Assembly (NCBI GenBank): GCA_018223415.1
Contig: JAGTTQ010000001.1
Span: 242,153 to 306,152, forward strand
Length of the DNA: 64,000 nt
Direction: 5' to 3'
From: Eubacteriaceae bacterium Marseille-Q4139
Lineage (GTDB): Bacteria; Bacillota; Clostridia; Lachnospirales; Lachnospiraceae
Shown here: in pieces, positions 32,752-40,745 of the stretch
Layout: every line of letters starts with the position of its first letter
How positions within the stretch are numbered: the stretch's first letter is position 1
Position numbers and translations under genes: made by a program
The notes under the pieces: generated by a model
Database searches by the model: none
What the model saw: only the letters and a program-made list of their open reading frames with translations
Told to the model about the DNA's origin: nothing

Positions 32752-33930
32752 CTATTTATCCAGTTTCCTTACTGCGTCTGCCAGCCGCTTTGTACCTTCC
32801 ACAATATTCTCATAACTGTTTGCAAAGGACATCCTCAGATACCCCTCCCCGGATTCGCCGAACACGCTTCCGGGAACCAGTGCGATCCCGGCACTTTCCA
32901 GAAGATAACCGGCAAGCTCCTCGCTTGACATGCTCAGAGGTTTTGCATTGATGAAAATATAAAAGGCACCCTCCGGACATTGGCAGCTCAAACCGGGAAC
33001 TTCGTTGATAGCCTTCACGGCATAGTCCCTCCGCCTCTGGTACTCTTTGACCATCGCTTCCACCTCATTTGTCTCCTCCCTAAGCGCCGCAATGGACGCC
33101 TTCTGGACGAAAGACGGCGCACAGGTCACGTTATGCTGGTGGATCTTATTCATGGCCGCGATAAATTCCTCCGGCGCCGCCGCATAGCCAAGCCGCCAGC
33201 CAGTCATGGAATACGTCTTAGACATGCCGTTTAACGTGACTGTCCTCTCCTTCATGCCAGGCAGGGAGGCGATGCTCACATGGGTATTGCCGTCATACAC
33301 AAGCCGCTCATAAACTTCGTCTGCCACCACCAGAAAATCGTTTTCCTGTGCAAGCCTGGAAAGCTCCAAAAGGTTCTCCTCTGACAAAATGCTTCCGGTG
33401 GGATTATTGGGCGTTACGAGAACAAGAGCCTTTGTCTTTTTCGTAATCTTCCCCCTGATTTCGTCCAGATCCATCTGCCAGCCGTTCTCCTCACGCAGGC
33501 GGTAACTCACGGGAACGGCTCCGAGAAGCCGCGGCACATTCACATAGTTCATCCACACCGGATCCGGCACCAGGATTTCGTCTTCCTCGTCAAGGATGGT
33601 GCAGAGCAGATCAAAAATCGCCTCCGAAAGACCGACAGTCACGAGGATTTCCTCTGCACGGTAAGGAATGTGGTTCTGTTTTTCAAGCTTTTCTGCGATG
33701 GCCCTGCGAAGTTCCATGTCGCCATAGTTGGACGTATAAAATACATCCCCCTGCTTCAGGCTTTCGATACATGCATTTTTAATATAGTCCGGCGTATCAA
33801 AATCCGGGCGCCCAATTTCAAAATGGATCACATGGCGGCCCTCCCGCTCCATGGCAAGCGCCTTCTCATTGACCTTCCGTATTCCCGAGGGGAGAATCCG
33901 ATCCATTCTCGCTGCAAGTTTGTTCTTCAT
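32752..33930 (-). CDS. Class I/II PLP-dependent aminotransferase
   Basis: A 392-residue aspartate-aminotransferase-fold enzyme. Cofactor signatures: VTVGLSEAIFDLL, TPNNPTGS, VADEVYERLVYDG, Schiff-base Lys in NGMSKTYSMTGWRLGYA, and the C-terminal carboxylate-binding EGYLRMSFANS arginine. It is in the AspDH-aminotransferase-dehydrogenase operon with 12-bp spacings. Substrate not resolved. Confidence 0.9.
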   Translation of the reverse strand: MKNKLAARMDRILPSGIRKVNEKALAMEREGRHVIHFEIGRPDFDTPDYIKNACIESLKQGDVFYTSNYGDMELRRAIAEKLEKQNHIPYRAEEILVTVGLSEAIFDLLCTILDEEDEILVPDPVWMNYVNVPRLLGAVPVSYRLREENGWQMDLDEIRGKITKKTKALVLVTPNNPTGSILSEENLLELSRLAQENDFLVVADEVYERLVYDGNTHVSIASLPGMKERTVTLNGMSKTYSMTGWRLGYAAAPEEFIAAMNKIHQHNVTCAPSFVQKASIAALREETNEVEAMVKEYQRRRDYAVKAINEVPGLSCQCPEGAFYIFINAKPLSMSSEELAGYLLESAGIALVPGSVFGESGEGYLRMSFANSYENIVEGTKRLADAVRKLDK

Positions 33931-33942
33931 AGGCCGTCTCCT

Positions 33943-34695
33943 CTACACAAACCGGAAGCCGTCCCCGCCCAGAACCCGCTCCAGGCTCCCGCAGGCGGAA
34001 AGAGGCACGTATTTTCCTGAAACGCCGCCCTCGGAAAAACTGGAAACCTGAATCGTAAAGTTGATTCCCGGCCCCTTCAGGCTGATTTTATGGGTATTGG
34101 TGTTCACGGACGGATCTGCAATGATTTTGGAATGCGTCTTATCAAAACCGATGCCTGCCAGAGCCACCGCCGCGTGGACGTTGACATTTTTCGGATAAAG
34201 CCCCGTCGCTTCCCTGGCCGTGCCCTCAAACAGGATGGTATATTCCGTATCGTCACGTCCCAGGCTTTTGGGATTTTTGATAGTCTCGATGCTCACAGAC
34301 GTAAAAGCCTCCCGGCCGTCAAAGATCCCGTCCAGTCCCAGGATGGCCCCATGGGGCAAAAACACGCTTCTATTGTATTTCCCGCAGGCAGCCCGCATCC
34401 GGCCGGCCAGACCGTCATCCCGGAAGGCCGTCATGGAAAACGGCATATAATCACAGTGCCTTAAAATCATCTCCCCATACTCTGCCGTCACCTCTCCCGC
34501 GGCGCACTCCACCACGAGGTCAAGGCCTGAAACCATGTCCTCGGTGAGTTCATGAACCACCTTCACGCCGCAGATTTCCTCTTCCGTCACATAGGGATCA
34601 TAGATGAAAACCGGCTCTGCCAGCTTTCTTTCAAGGACATGCTCTGCCATGCTCCTTCCAATCTTTCCGCCTCCCAAAAATCCGATCTTTTTCAT
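33943..34695 (-). CDS. Aspartate dehydrogenase-like NAD(P)-dependent oxidoreductase
   Basis: A 250-residue protein with an N-terminal Rossmann motif (IGFLGGGKIGRSMAE), DLVVECAAGEVTAEYG and a C-terminal NVHAAVALAGIGFD...IIADPSVNTNTH region, typical of L-aspartate dehydrogenases that interconvert aspartate and iminoaspartate/oxaloacetate. Length fits. A RidA-type imine deaminase gene lies 2.4 kb upstream and an aspartate-oxidase-like flavoprotein in the adjoining operon, which supports imino-acid chemistry; the exact substrate is open. Confidence 0.82.
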   Translation of the reverse strand: MKKIGFLGGGKIGRSMAEHVLERKLAEPVFIYDPYVTEEEICGVKVVHELTEDMVSGLDLVVECAAGEVTAEYGEMILRHCDYMPFSMTAFRDDGLAGRMRAACGKYNRSVFLPHGAILGLDGIFDGREAFTSVSIETIKNPKSLGRDDTEYTILFEGTAREATGLYPKNVNVHAAVALAGIGFDKTHSKIIADPSVNTNTHKISLKGPGINFTIQVSSFSEGGVSGKYVPLSACGSLERVLGGDGFRFV

Positions 34696-34740
34696 ACGCG
34701 TCTCCTTTCCTGCCGGATGCGGGCCCCTGCCGGGAGCCGT

Positions 34741-35949
34741 TTATTTGCGGTAGCGTTCCATAACCGCAAACAGCCGGTCTATGGCTGCCACGGCCTTCTC
34801 CTTATCCTGGGAGAAGTTAATGCGGAACTGATGTAAAAACTGCGGCCCGAATTCCGTGCCCGGAGTCACGGAAACGCCGGCCATCTCCCGCACGATGCGG
34901 ATGAACTGGTGGAGAGAAACCTCCAGTTCCGGAATCGTCACGAACAGATAGCTTCCGCCGTCTGTGGGCCTTGCAGAAACGCCGGGAACCTGGCGGATCC
35001 GCTCCATGAGGGCATCGCGGATTTCCATATGCTTTTTCACACGGTCTTCCATAAAGCCCTCCGGCTCGTTAAACCACGACTTAAAGACAGCCTGGTTATA
35101 ACCGCTGCACCGGAGCGCCATGATGGCCTGGAGCTTCTCCATCCGGTCGATGACTTCCTCCGTCCCGAAGGCCGCGCCAAGGCGGTAGCCGCTTAAGGAC
35201 TCGGTCTTGGACGGGCCGATGATGGTGATTAAGTTGTCCGGGATTTCTTTCTGGGCACAGAGATGGGTGTACTCCACGCCCGGATAGACCTGGCGGGAGT
35301 AAAGCTCGTCAACGATCAGCGTCACGCCGTACTCTTTCGCCATGGCTGCGATTTTCGTGATCTCCTCAAAAGAATACACGCAGCCCACCGGGTTGTTGGG
35401 ATTGGAGAATAAAAACAGCTTTACGCCGTCCTTAAACGCCGCTTCCAAAGCCGCAAGATCCAATCCGGCACCTTTCGTCACATTCATGTAATCCATGGAA
35501 ACCGGCACCAGCTCGCCGTGGAAAAACTCTACCATCTTCCGGTTGGCAAAATAATCCGGCTCCACAATGGCCACCTTGTCCCCGGGCATGATATTGCTGC
35601 CCATGGCAAGGAACAGGGCACCCTGGGTTCCGGGCGTCAAGATCAGGTTCTTATCCGGCTCGATCTTTGCACCCATGAAGTTTGACAGGCTCTCTGCCAC
35701 ATGAGACAGGATTTCCTTCCGCCCGCGGTACGGCGTGTAGGCCTGGGAAGCTCCCTCTCTCACGCCTGCGGCAAAAATCTCAAAACTCCCCGGAATCGGT
35801 TCGTGGGCATCCACATCCCCGTGGGAAAAGTCCACAGGCGCCCCGGGAATTTTCTCCCCTCTTAAATCCAGAGCTGTCTCCTTCTGAAGGCTCTCCTGGC
35901 CCGGCGCATTATCAATCCCCAGTTTGTCGAATTTTTCTTTGATTGTCAT
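34741..35949 (-). CDS. Class I/II PLP-dependent aminotransferase
   Basis: About 402 residues. Of two close ATGs, 35949 (MTIKEKF) has GGAGGGG 7 nt upstream and is preferred over 35955. Motifs: TPGTQGALFLAMG, FSNPNNPVGCVYS, LIVDELYSRQVYPG, Schiff-base Lys in IGPSKTESLSGYRLGAAFG, and FRINFSQD near the end. It begins the five-gene operon that ends with the sigma-54 activator. Its sequence differs clearly from the aminotransferase at 32752, so they are not recent duplicates. Confidence 0.9.
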   Translation of the reverse strand: MTIKEKFDKLGIDNAPGQESLQKETALDLRGEKIPGAPVDFSHGDVDAHEPIPGSFEIFAAGVREGASQAYTPYRGRKEILSHVAESLSNFMGAKIEPDKNLILTPGTQGALFLAMGSNIMPGDKVAIVEPDYFANRKMVEFFHGELVPVSMDYMNVTKGAGLDLAALEAAFKDGVKLFLFSNPNNPVGCVYSFEEITKIAAMAKEYGVTLIVDELYSRQVYPGVEYTHLCAQKEIPDNLITIIGPSKTESLSGYRLGAAFGTEEVIDRMEKLQAIMALRCSGYNQAVFKSWFNEPEGFMEDRVKKHMEIRDALMERIRQVPGVSARPTDGGSYLFVTIPELEVSLHQFIRIVREMAGVSVTPGTEFGPQFLHQFRINFSQDKEKAVAAIDRLFAVMERYRK

Positions 35950-36001
35950 AATCATTCCCCTCCGCTATTTTTATATTCATAGCCGTTCTGGTCTGTTTTC
36001 A

Positions 36002-36050
36002 TCATAGCACCAGATACGGTCTGATGTCCAATATCCAGATACTCATATTC
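36002..36050 (-). promoter_or_regulatory. Promoter and LysR-type box of the aminotransferase operon
   Basis: Minus-strand TGGACA (36031-36026), 18-bp spacer, TATGAT (36007-36002), about 55 bp before the start. Just upstream is an inverted repeat with perfect arms AATAT/ATATT spaced by 10 bp (36031-36050), of T-N11-A type, as bound by LysR proteins. A LysR gene ends 40 bp further on. Confidence 0.5.
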
Positions 36051-36089
36051 TTATGTCCCAACCGGAATACCGTGAAAGAAACTCTTTCA

Positions 36090-37052
36090 TCAGCCCGGAA
36101 GCGGATAGCTTTTCATGTACTCCATGAAAGCTTTCTGTTTTCCCGTGGCCTGCTTTCCGCCGTTATAAAAGACACGGATCTGGCGTACCATATCGGGATG
36201 TCCCACCTTGTAAAACAGGAGATTTTCCGTCTCCCCGGCATAGTATGGGATGCTGGCACGGGTAAAGGTAACGCCCTGGCCGGCGTCCGCCAGATAGTAG
36301 GCTGTAAGAAGCTGATCCAGTTCCATGACGATGTCCGGCTCAAAGCCTGCGTCCCGGCAAATTTTAAGGCCCCGCCTGTGCATGTCGTTCCCCTGCTTCA
36401 AAAACAGGAACGGCTCTCCCGAAAACCGCTCCATGGGAACGCTCTCAACGTCAGGCTCCCGGAATCGGCCGTCTTTGATATCCTCGAACCGGAGACTGTA
36501 TCCGGAAAGCTCCCGGTTCACAGGAAGGCTTCTGGGGACAGCCAGGATGATGGTCTCGTTCTGAAGAAGGAACGAATCAAACTCCGCCTTCATGCCTTCC
36601 TCCACGGAAATTCCCAGATCCACCGCACCGGCCCGGAGGAACTTTTTTAAGTCGCTGTCGTTGGTCTCAATCAGGCGGATCTGGAAATCGGGATTGTCCA
36701 TGAGAAATGCCGACAGGATCGGCGGCAGCACATAGGTACAGAAAAAAGACGGCGCGCCGATTCTCACGTCGCATTTTTTCTGGCGGCAGATATCCGCCCG
36801 GTACTGCTCCATCTCCCCGTAAAGTTCCTTGATCCGCTTAAAGTAATCCAGGAACACCTCGCCCTCCGGCGTGACTCTTAAGGGCACGGAGCCACGGTCA
36901 AAAATGGCCGTCCCCAGGCCTGTCTCCACACGCTTTACGATTTTGCTGAGGGCAGGCTGCGAGATATAACATTTTTCTGCGGCGCGGGAAATGCTCCGCT
37001 CCTGCCATACGGCTAAAATATACTGGATGTCACGGATTTCCACCGGTTCCAT
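36090..37052 (-). CDS. LysR-family transcriptional regulator
   Basis: A 320-residue regulator. N-terminal winged HTH (IRDIQYILAVWQERSISRAAEKCYISQPALSKIVKRVE) is canonical; the rest is a substrate-binding co-inducer domain. It is transcribed toward the aminotransferase operon, whose promoter region contains a LysR-type box, so it is the likely activator of that operon. The inducer is unknown. Confidence 0.92.
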   Translation of the reverse strand: MEPVEIRDIQYILAVWQERSISRAAEKCYISQPALSKIVKRVETGLGTAIFDRGSVPLRVTPEGEVFLDYFKRIKELYGEMEQYRADICRQKKCDVRIGAPSFFCTYVLPPILSAFLMDNPDFQIRLIETNDSDLKKFLRAGAVDLGISVEEGMKAEFDSFLLQNETIILAVPRSLPVNRELSGYSLRFEDIKDGRFREPDVESVPMERFSGEPFLFLKQGNDMHRRGLKICRDAGFEPDIVMELDQLLTAYYLADAGQGVTFTRASIPYYAGETENLLFYKVGHPDMVRQIRVFYNGGKQATGKQKAFMEYMKSYPLPG

Positions 37053-37078
37053 GCCAAACCTCCCTTCCTGACAGAAGC

Positions 37079-37114
37079 GGCCGCCCGGACAAAGGCCATT
37101 TCGTCCAGGCGGCC
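37079..37114 (-). terminator. GC-rich hairpin between ridA and lysR genes
   Basis: Twelve-base arms (37079-37090 and 37103-37114, GGCCGCC.../...GGCGGCC) with one mismatch. No T-run follows, so it is only terminator-like; it may reduce read-through or protect the upstream mRNA's 3' end. Confidence 0.4.
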
Positions 37115-37124
37115 ATCTTCTCTC

Positions 37125-37556
37125 TTATGCTGTCTTTGTGATTCCTGCCGTGATGGAAATTTCCACCGGCGCGTTTCCCGGAAGGGAAGCCACTCCCACG
37201 GCAGCCCGGCTCCCGACGCCGGCCTCGCCCAGTTCTTCACAGAAATATTCCGATGCGATATCGGCAATCTTGGACTGCTTGGTAAAGCCCTCTTCTGCAT
37301 TCACGTAAACCGTGATGGAAAGGATCCGGGCAATCTTCTCCCCTTCGGCGAGCGTGTTCCTTGCTGCCGTCAGGGCGTTCTTTGCCGCCTGGCGGACGGC
37401 CTCCGTGTACTCTTCCACGGAATCCTCCAGACGGATTTTCCCCTCCTTAATCAGGACACCGTTGTCCCTTGGCGTCATCCCTGCTGTAAAAACCATGTTT
37501 TCAAACCGGACAGCCGGGACGTATTTCCCCTGCGGGATTGGGTTTTTCTCTCTCAT
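37125..37556 (-). CDS. RidA/YjgF-family reactive imine deaminase-like protein
   Basis: About 143 residues from the ATG at 37556, which has AAGGAG about 10 nt upstream; a longer start at 37577 overlaps the methyltransferase stop and lacks a site. Motifs FTAGMTPRDNG, QAAKNALTAARNTL, ITVYVNAEEGFT and GSRAAVGVASLPGNAPVEI fit the family, including the arginine before AAVGV. RidA proteins hydrolyse enamine/imine intermediates made by PLP enzymes; two such enzymes and an aspartate dehydrogenase follow downstream. Confidence 0.88.
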   Translation of the reverse strand: MREKNPIPQGKYVPAVRFENMVFTAGMTPRDNGVLIKEGKIRLEDSVEEYTEAVRQAAKNALTAARNTLAEGEKIARILSITVYVNAEEGFTKQSKIADIASEYFCEELGEAGVGSRAAVGVASLPGNAPVEISITAGITKTA

Positions 37557-37573
37557 CTCTCTGCAACTCCTTC

Positions 37574-38350
37574 TCATTTTTTATGTAAATCCAATGCAGG
37601 CTTTACGGCCTTCATCCTAAGCCGCACATAATCGCAGTACCAGGTGCCGTCTTTATAAAGCACCAGGCGCAGCCGCCGGACGGCCGCCCGCAGGATTTCT
37701 TCCTTCTCTTCCTCAGAAATCCCCTCAAAGGGCGTCTTCACAAACATCAAAAGCCAGTCCAAAAGCCCATCTTCTCCCTTAAGCTTCGTGGGCCGCTCAA
37801 ACAGCGTCCCGTAAACCACGAGAAAGCCAGCCCTCTCCAAAAGCGCCGCGTATTCTCCGATGGTGGGGAAATAGAACGGCATCCGGTAGGCATGTCCGCG
37901 GGCCTCAAACGCTTCCTTTAACGCGCCATGGATCTTCGCGTTGTTCCCGTATCCGCCCATCTCGAATACGAACTGCCCGCCGTCCTTTAACGCCTCAAAA
38001 ACGCACGCCATCATGTCCGGCTGGCGCTCCTTTGCAATCCAGTGGAAAACCGCGTTGGAAAACACGGCGTCAACAGGATGATCGAGGGAGAATCCGGCCG
38101 CGTCCCCCTCAAGGAAGGAAAGCTCGGGATACTGGTTTCTGGCGGCGGAGAGAAGCTCCTTTGACGCATCAAGCCCCACGGCGTTCCATCCCTGATCCGC
38201 CAGCGCCTTCGTCAAAGCCCCGTTCCCGCAGCCGAGATCCAGGACTGTACCGCCTGCTTTCTTCTCCAAAAGCCCGATCACATCGTTTCCATACTGATGG
38301 ACGAAGGAAAAATCGGCCGTATATTTTTCGGCATCCCATTTGATGTTCAT
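37574..38350 (-). CDS. Class I SAM-dependent methyltransferase (Tam-like)
   Basis: A 258-residue enzyme with SAM motifs I (VLDLGCGNGALTKAL), II (GLDASKELL) and post-motif VDAVFSNAVFHWI, resembling trans-aconitate 2-methyltransferases. It overlaps the shikimate kinase stop by 4 bp (ATGA type) and is translationally coupled to it. Substrate unknown. Confidence 0.82.
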   Translation of the reverse strand: MNIKWDAEKYTADFSFVHQYGNDVIGLLEKKAGGTVLDLGCGNGALTKALADQGWNAVGLDASKELLSAARNQYPELSFLEGDAAGFSLDHPVDAVFSNAVFHWIAKERQPDMMACVFEALKDGGQFVFEMGGYGNNAKIHGALKEAFEARGHAYRMPFYFPTIGEYAALLERAGFLVVYGTLFERPTKLKGEDGLLDWLLMFVKTPFEGISEEEKEEILRAAVRRLRLVLYKDGTWYCDYVRLRMKAVKPALDLHKK

Positions 38351-38874
38351 GAGCGCATTCCCTCCTGCCCTGTTTTCAGGATTTCCAGACAGATCTCTTC
38401 GGCCGTCTTCCCGTCCGTCGCCACAGAAAAATCGGCGGCAGCTTCGTAGCGCGGCCGGCGCGTTTCCATGAGCTCCTTGATGTACTCCAGGTTCATATGC
38501 CCGTTTAAAACCGGGCGGTCGCCGCTGTCTTTTACGCGCTCAAAAATCGTCTCCGGCCGAGCCGTCAAAAGAACGATCTTTCCCATAGACTTCATAAGCC
38601 TCACATTTTCCTCCCGCAGCACGGCACCGCCGCCGCAGGAGACGACGGCCGGCTCTCGATCCAGCAAGCTTTTTAGGAAGCCTGTCTCCAGATCCCGGAA
38701 GTGCTCTTCCCCATACTTTCTAAAAATTTCCCTGATTTCCATGCCCTGACTCTCTGTGATGGCATCATCCATTTCGATGCGCTTTGCGTCCGCAAGGCGT
38801 GCCAGGCAGGCCGCGTTGGTGCTCTTCCCGCTTCCCATGAAACCGATCAGGAAAATATGACCGTTTAATTCCAT
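38347..38874 (-). CDS. aroK: Shikimate kinase
   Basis: A 175-residue P-loop kinase that phosphorylates shikimate. Walker A GFMGSGKST, the substrate-binding DD in IEMDDAITESQG, FRDLE, a VVSCGGGAVL segment and the SGDRPVL lid arginine are all present. Divergent from aroE; the two promoters share a -35 box. It leads the aroK-methyltransferase-ridA transcript and has a structured leader of about 100 nt. Confidence 0.93.
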   Translation of the reverse strand: MELNGHIFLIGFMGSGKSTNAACLARLADAKRIEMDDAITESQGMEIREIFRKYGEEHFRDLETGFLKSLLDREPAVVSCGGGAVLREENVRLMKSMGKIVLLTARPETIFERVKDSGDRPVLNGHMNLEYIKELMETRRPRYEAAADFSVATDGKTAEEICLEILKTGQEGMRS

Positions 38875-38910
38875 ACCATGTTTTCTCCTCTGTTTTTGGC
38901 TGGTTCCAGG

Positions 38911-38974
38911 GGTAAGTGCCGCTTTGCAGGCAGGCCTGCGTCAGATTTTTGGCTTTTTGACCCTGGCATTTACC
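38911..38974 (-). promoter_or_regulatory. Structured leader of the aroK mRNA
   Basis: In the predicted leader, the 5' GGTAAATGCC (38974-38965) can pair with GGCACTTACC (38920-38911) with one mismatch, and the overlapping CCAGGG (38966-38961) with CCCTGG (38911-38906). The two pairings compete. A palindromic GCAGGCCTGC lies between. Function unknown. Confidence 0.35.
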
Positions 38975-38978
38975 AAAA

Positions 38979-39007
38979 AGTATAGCAGAATTTTCTCTCC
39001 GTTGCAA
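38979..39007 (-). promoter_or_regulatory. Sigma-A promoter of aroK, sharing its -35 with aroE
   Basis: Minus strand: TTGCAA (39007-39002), 17-bp spacer, TATACT (38984-38979). The -35 is self-complementary and is also the aroE -35. Confidence 0.7.
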
Positions 39008-39030
39008 TCCTTGCGGCAGGCTGATATAAT
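39002..39030 (+). promoter_or_regulatory. Sigma-A promoter of aroE
   Basis: TTGCAA (39002-39007), 17-bp spacer, TATAAT (39025-39030), 43 bp before the ATG at 39074. The same TTGCAA serves the opposite promoter. Confidence 0.75.
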
Positions 39031-39073
39031 AGACAGGAACTTTCCATTTGATAAACATTCAGGAGGACATTCT

Positions 39074-39943
39074 ATGACCAGTTCCATCACAGGACATACA
39101 GGGCTCATCTGCCTTCTGGGAAGCCCCTGTTCCCACAGCATATCGCCCATGATGCACAACGCGGCCTTTGAGGCCCTTCATTTAGACTACTGTTATCTGG
39201 CCTTTGACGTGGACGAAGAGGCGCTTCCGGCCGCCGTGGAGGGCTTAAAAGCCATGCATGCCCGCGGCTTCAATCTGACGATGCCCGACAAAAACCGCAT
39301 GGCCGGGCTCTGCGACCGCCTTTCCCCGGCGGCGGAAATCATCGGCGCCGTCAATACCGTCGTAAACGACGGCGGCATTTTGACCGGCCACAACACCGAC
39401 GGCGTCGGATACATGCGCTCCGTAAAGGACGCAGGCTTTGACATCCTCGGGAAAAAGATGACGCTTCTCGGCGCAGGCGGGGCTGCCACGGCCATTCTCG
39501 TTCAGGCGGCCTTGGACGGCGTGGCGGAGATCTCCGTTTTCCTGCGGCCCTTAAGCCGGTTCTTTTCCCGCGCAGAGGAGACTGCCCGGATCTTAAGAGA
39601 GCGGACGGACTGCAAAATCACGCTCTGCGATTTCGGAGACTTGGATTTATTAAAAAAAGAGCTCTCCGAAAGCGCCATCCTGACAAACGCCACCTCCGTA
39701 GGCATGGCACCGGACGAAGACGCCTGCCCGGTTCCCGACGCCTCTTACCTTCCCCAAACCCTGATCGTCTCCGATATTATCTACAATCCAAAAGAGACGA
39801 AGCTTTTAAAGATGGCGCGGGAAAACGGCTGCCCGGCCTTTAACGGAAGCTATATGCTTCTCTACCAGGGCGCCGAGGCCTTCCGCCTCTGGACCGGGAT
39901 GGAGATGCCGGTGGAGGTGGTGCGGGAGAGGTTTTTCCGGTAA
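39074..39943 (+). CDS. aroE: Shikimate dehydrogenase
   Basis: About 289 residues from the ATG at 39074, with AGGAGGA upstream; an in-frame ATG at 38924 lies before the promoter and is rejected. It reduces 3-dehydroshikimate with NADPH. Motifs: GSPCSHSISPMMHNAAF, FNLTMPDK (catalytic Lys), GAVNTV, GHNTDGVGY (catalytic Asp), LLGAGGAATA and NATSVGM; near the end GSYMLLYQGAEAFRLWTG. The usual NVT.P.K reads NLTMPDK here, with the lysine kept. Confidence 0.93.
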   Translation: MTSSITGHTGLICLLGSPCSHSISPMMHNAAFEALHLDYCYLAFDVDEEALPAAVEGLKAMHARGFNLTMPDKNRMAGLCDRLSPAAEIIGAVNTVVNDGGILTGHNTDGVGYMRSVKDAGFDILGKKMTLLGAGGAATAILVQAALDGVAEISVFLRPLSRFFSRAEETARILRERTDCKITLCDFGDLDLLKKELSESAILTNATSVGMAPDEDACPVPDASYLPQTLIVSDIIYNPKETKLLKMARENGCPAFNGSYMLLYQGAEAFRLWTGMEMPVEVVRERFFR

Positions 39944-39953
39944 AAGCTCGCAG

Positions 39954-40003
39954 AAAAAGGCCGTTCCCGGCATAGGGTTCTCCCCGTCGGAAACGGCCTT
40001 TTT
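39954..40003. terminator. Bidirectional terminator between aroE and the Rpn-type gene
   Basis: Arms AAAAAGGCCGTTCC (39954-39967) and GGAAACGGCCTTTTT (39989-40003), with a one-base bulge and T-runs on both strands. It serves convergent genes ending at 39943 and 40012. Confidence 0.85.
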
Positions 40004-40011
40004 ACGGCAAT

Positions 40012-40620
40012 TTAATCCAGATATTTCCTGATTTCACTTTCTGTCAGGCCAAATTTTTTCTGAAGCCTGGCGATGATCTCCGCCTCCGGAAGATTGTCAT
40101 CCCTGTAAGCCTCGATCAGCCCATAAATTTTTCCCTGCTCCATGCCTTTTTCTAGGCCTTGCTCGATCCCTTTTATGAGCCCCTTTTCGATTCCCCTTCT
40201 CTCAACACCTTCACTCAAGTTGCACATCAGCGATACCTCACTTTCCAGGCTATGCGTCATTTCGATTGAAATTAGCCGAATCTGCTCCCCGGAAGACGGT
40301 ACCATGGCCTGAAAACGGATGTCATAGGTGATTTTCCCCTCCGTTATTGTCACGTCTTCGTTCTCCATACTGGAAATCATCGGCGCACCAGAAAGTGCTT
40401 CCTCATCGGGATGCACCGGCACATCCGCTACACTTGGTTTTCCTTCGATGTACTGATCTGCAATTTCCTTTATGCCGCAGTCCCGAAATTCCTCCAGGCA
40501 GTTTTTCATAATCCATGCCAGGATCATCTTGTCCGACAGCAGCCGTCTGCACGCAGCATCATACCTCGCTTTATCATCTGCAATGTGAATGTTGTTTGCG
40601 ATGGTTGTACTTACCTTCAA
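40012..40620 (-). pseudogene. Truncated Rpn/PD-(D/E)XK nuclease-type protein, core deleted
   Basis: The N-terminal part (STTIANNIHIADDKARYDA, LLSDKMILAWIMKNCLEEF, ITEGKITYDIRF) and the C-terminal part (repeated EKG/EQG units and LQKKFGLTESEIRKYL) match the Rpn-type nuclease/putative transposase proteins common in Lachnospiraceae. The middle, where the catalytic EAQ and following core should lie, is shortened to RLISIEMTHSLESEVSLMCN. The family is normally over 300 residues. I prefer a TTG start at 40620 with GGAGGG 7 nt upstream (about 202 residues); an ATG reading from 40734 has no ribosome site. The frame is open but the enzyme is probably inactive. Confidence 0.65.
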
Positions 40621-40745
40621 TAAGCGGCCCTCCTGTGTCTTATATTTTACCACAGCCCAAAACAGTTTTCCATACCTTTTCTCGCAGAATCCCCGCGCCG
40701 CTTTCTCTGCGGCCCGGGGATTCCGTCTCATCAAGTCTTATGTCA

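Noticed and set aside
38924..39943. 339-residue reading of shikimate dehydrogenase
   Set aside because: Its ATG lies upstream of the promoter at 39002-39030; family proteins start near the ATG at 39074, which has AGGAGGA.
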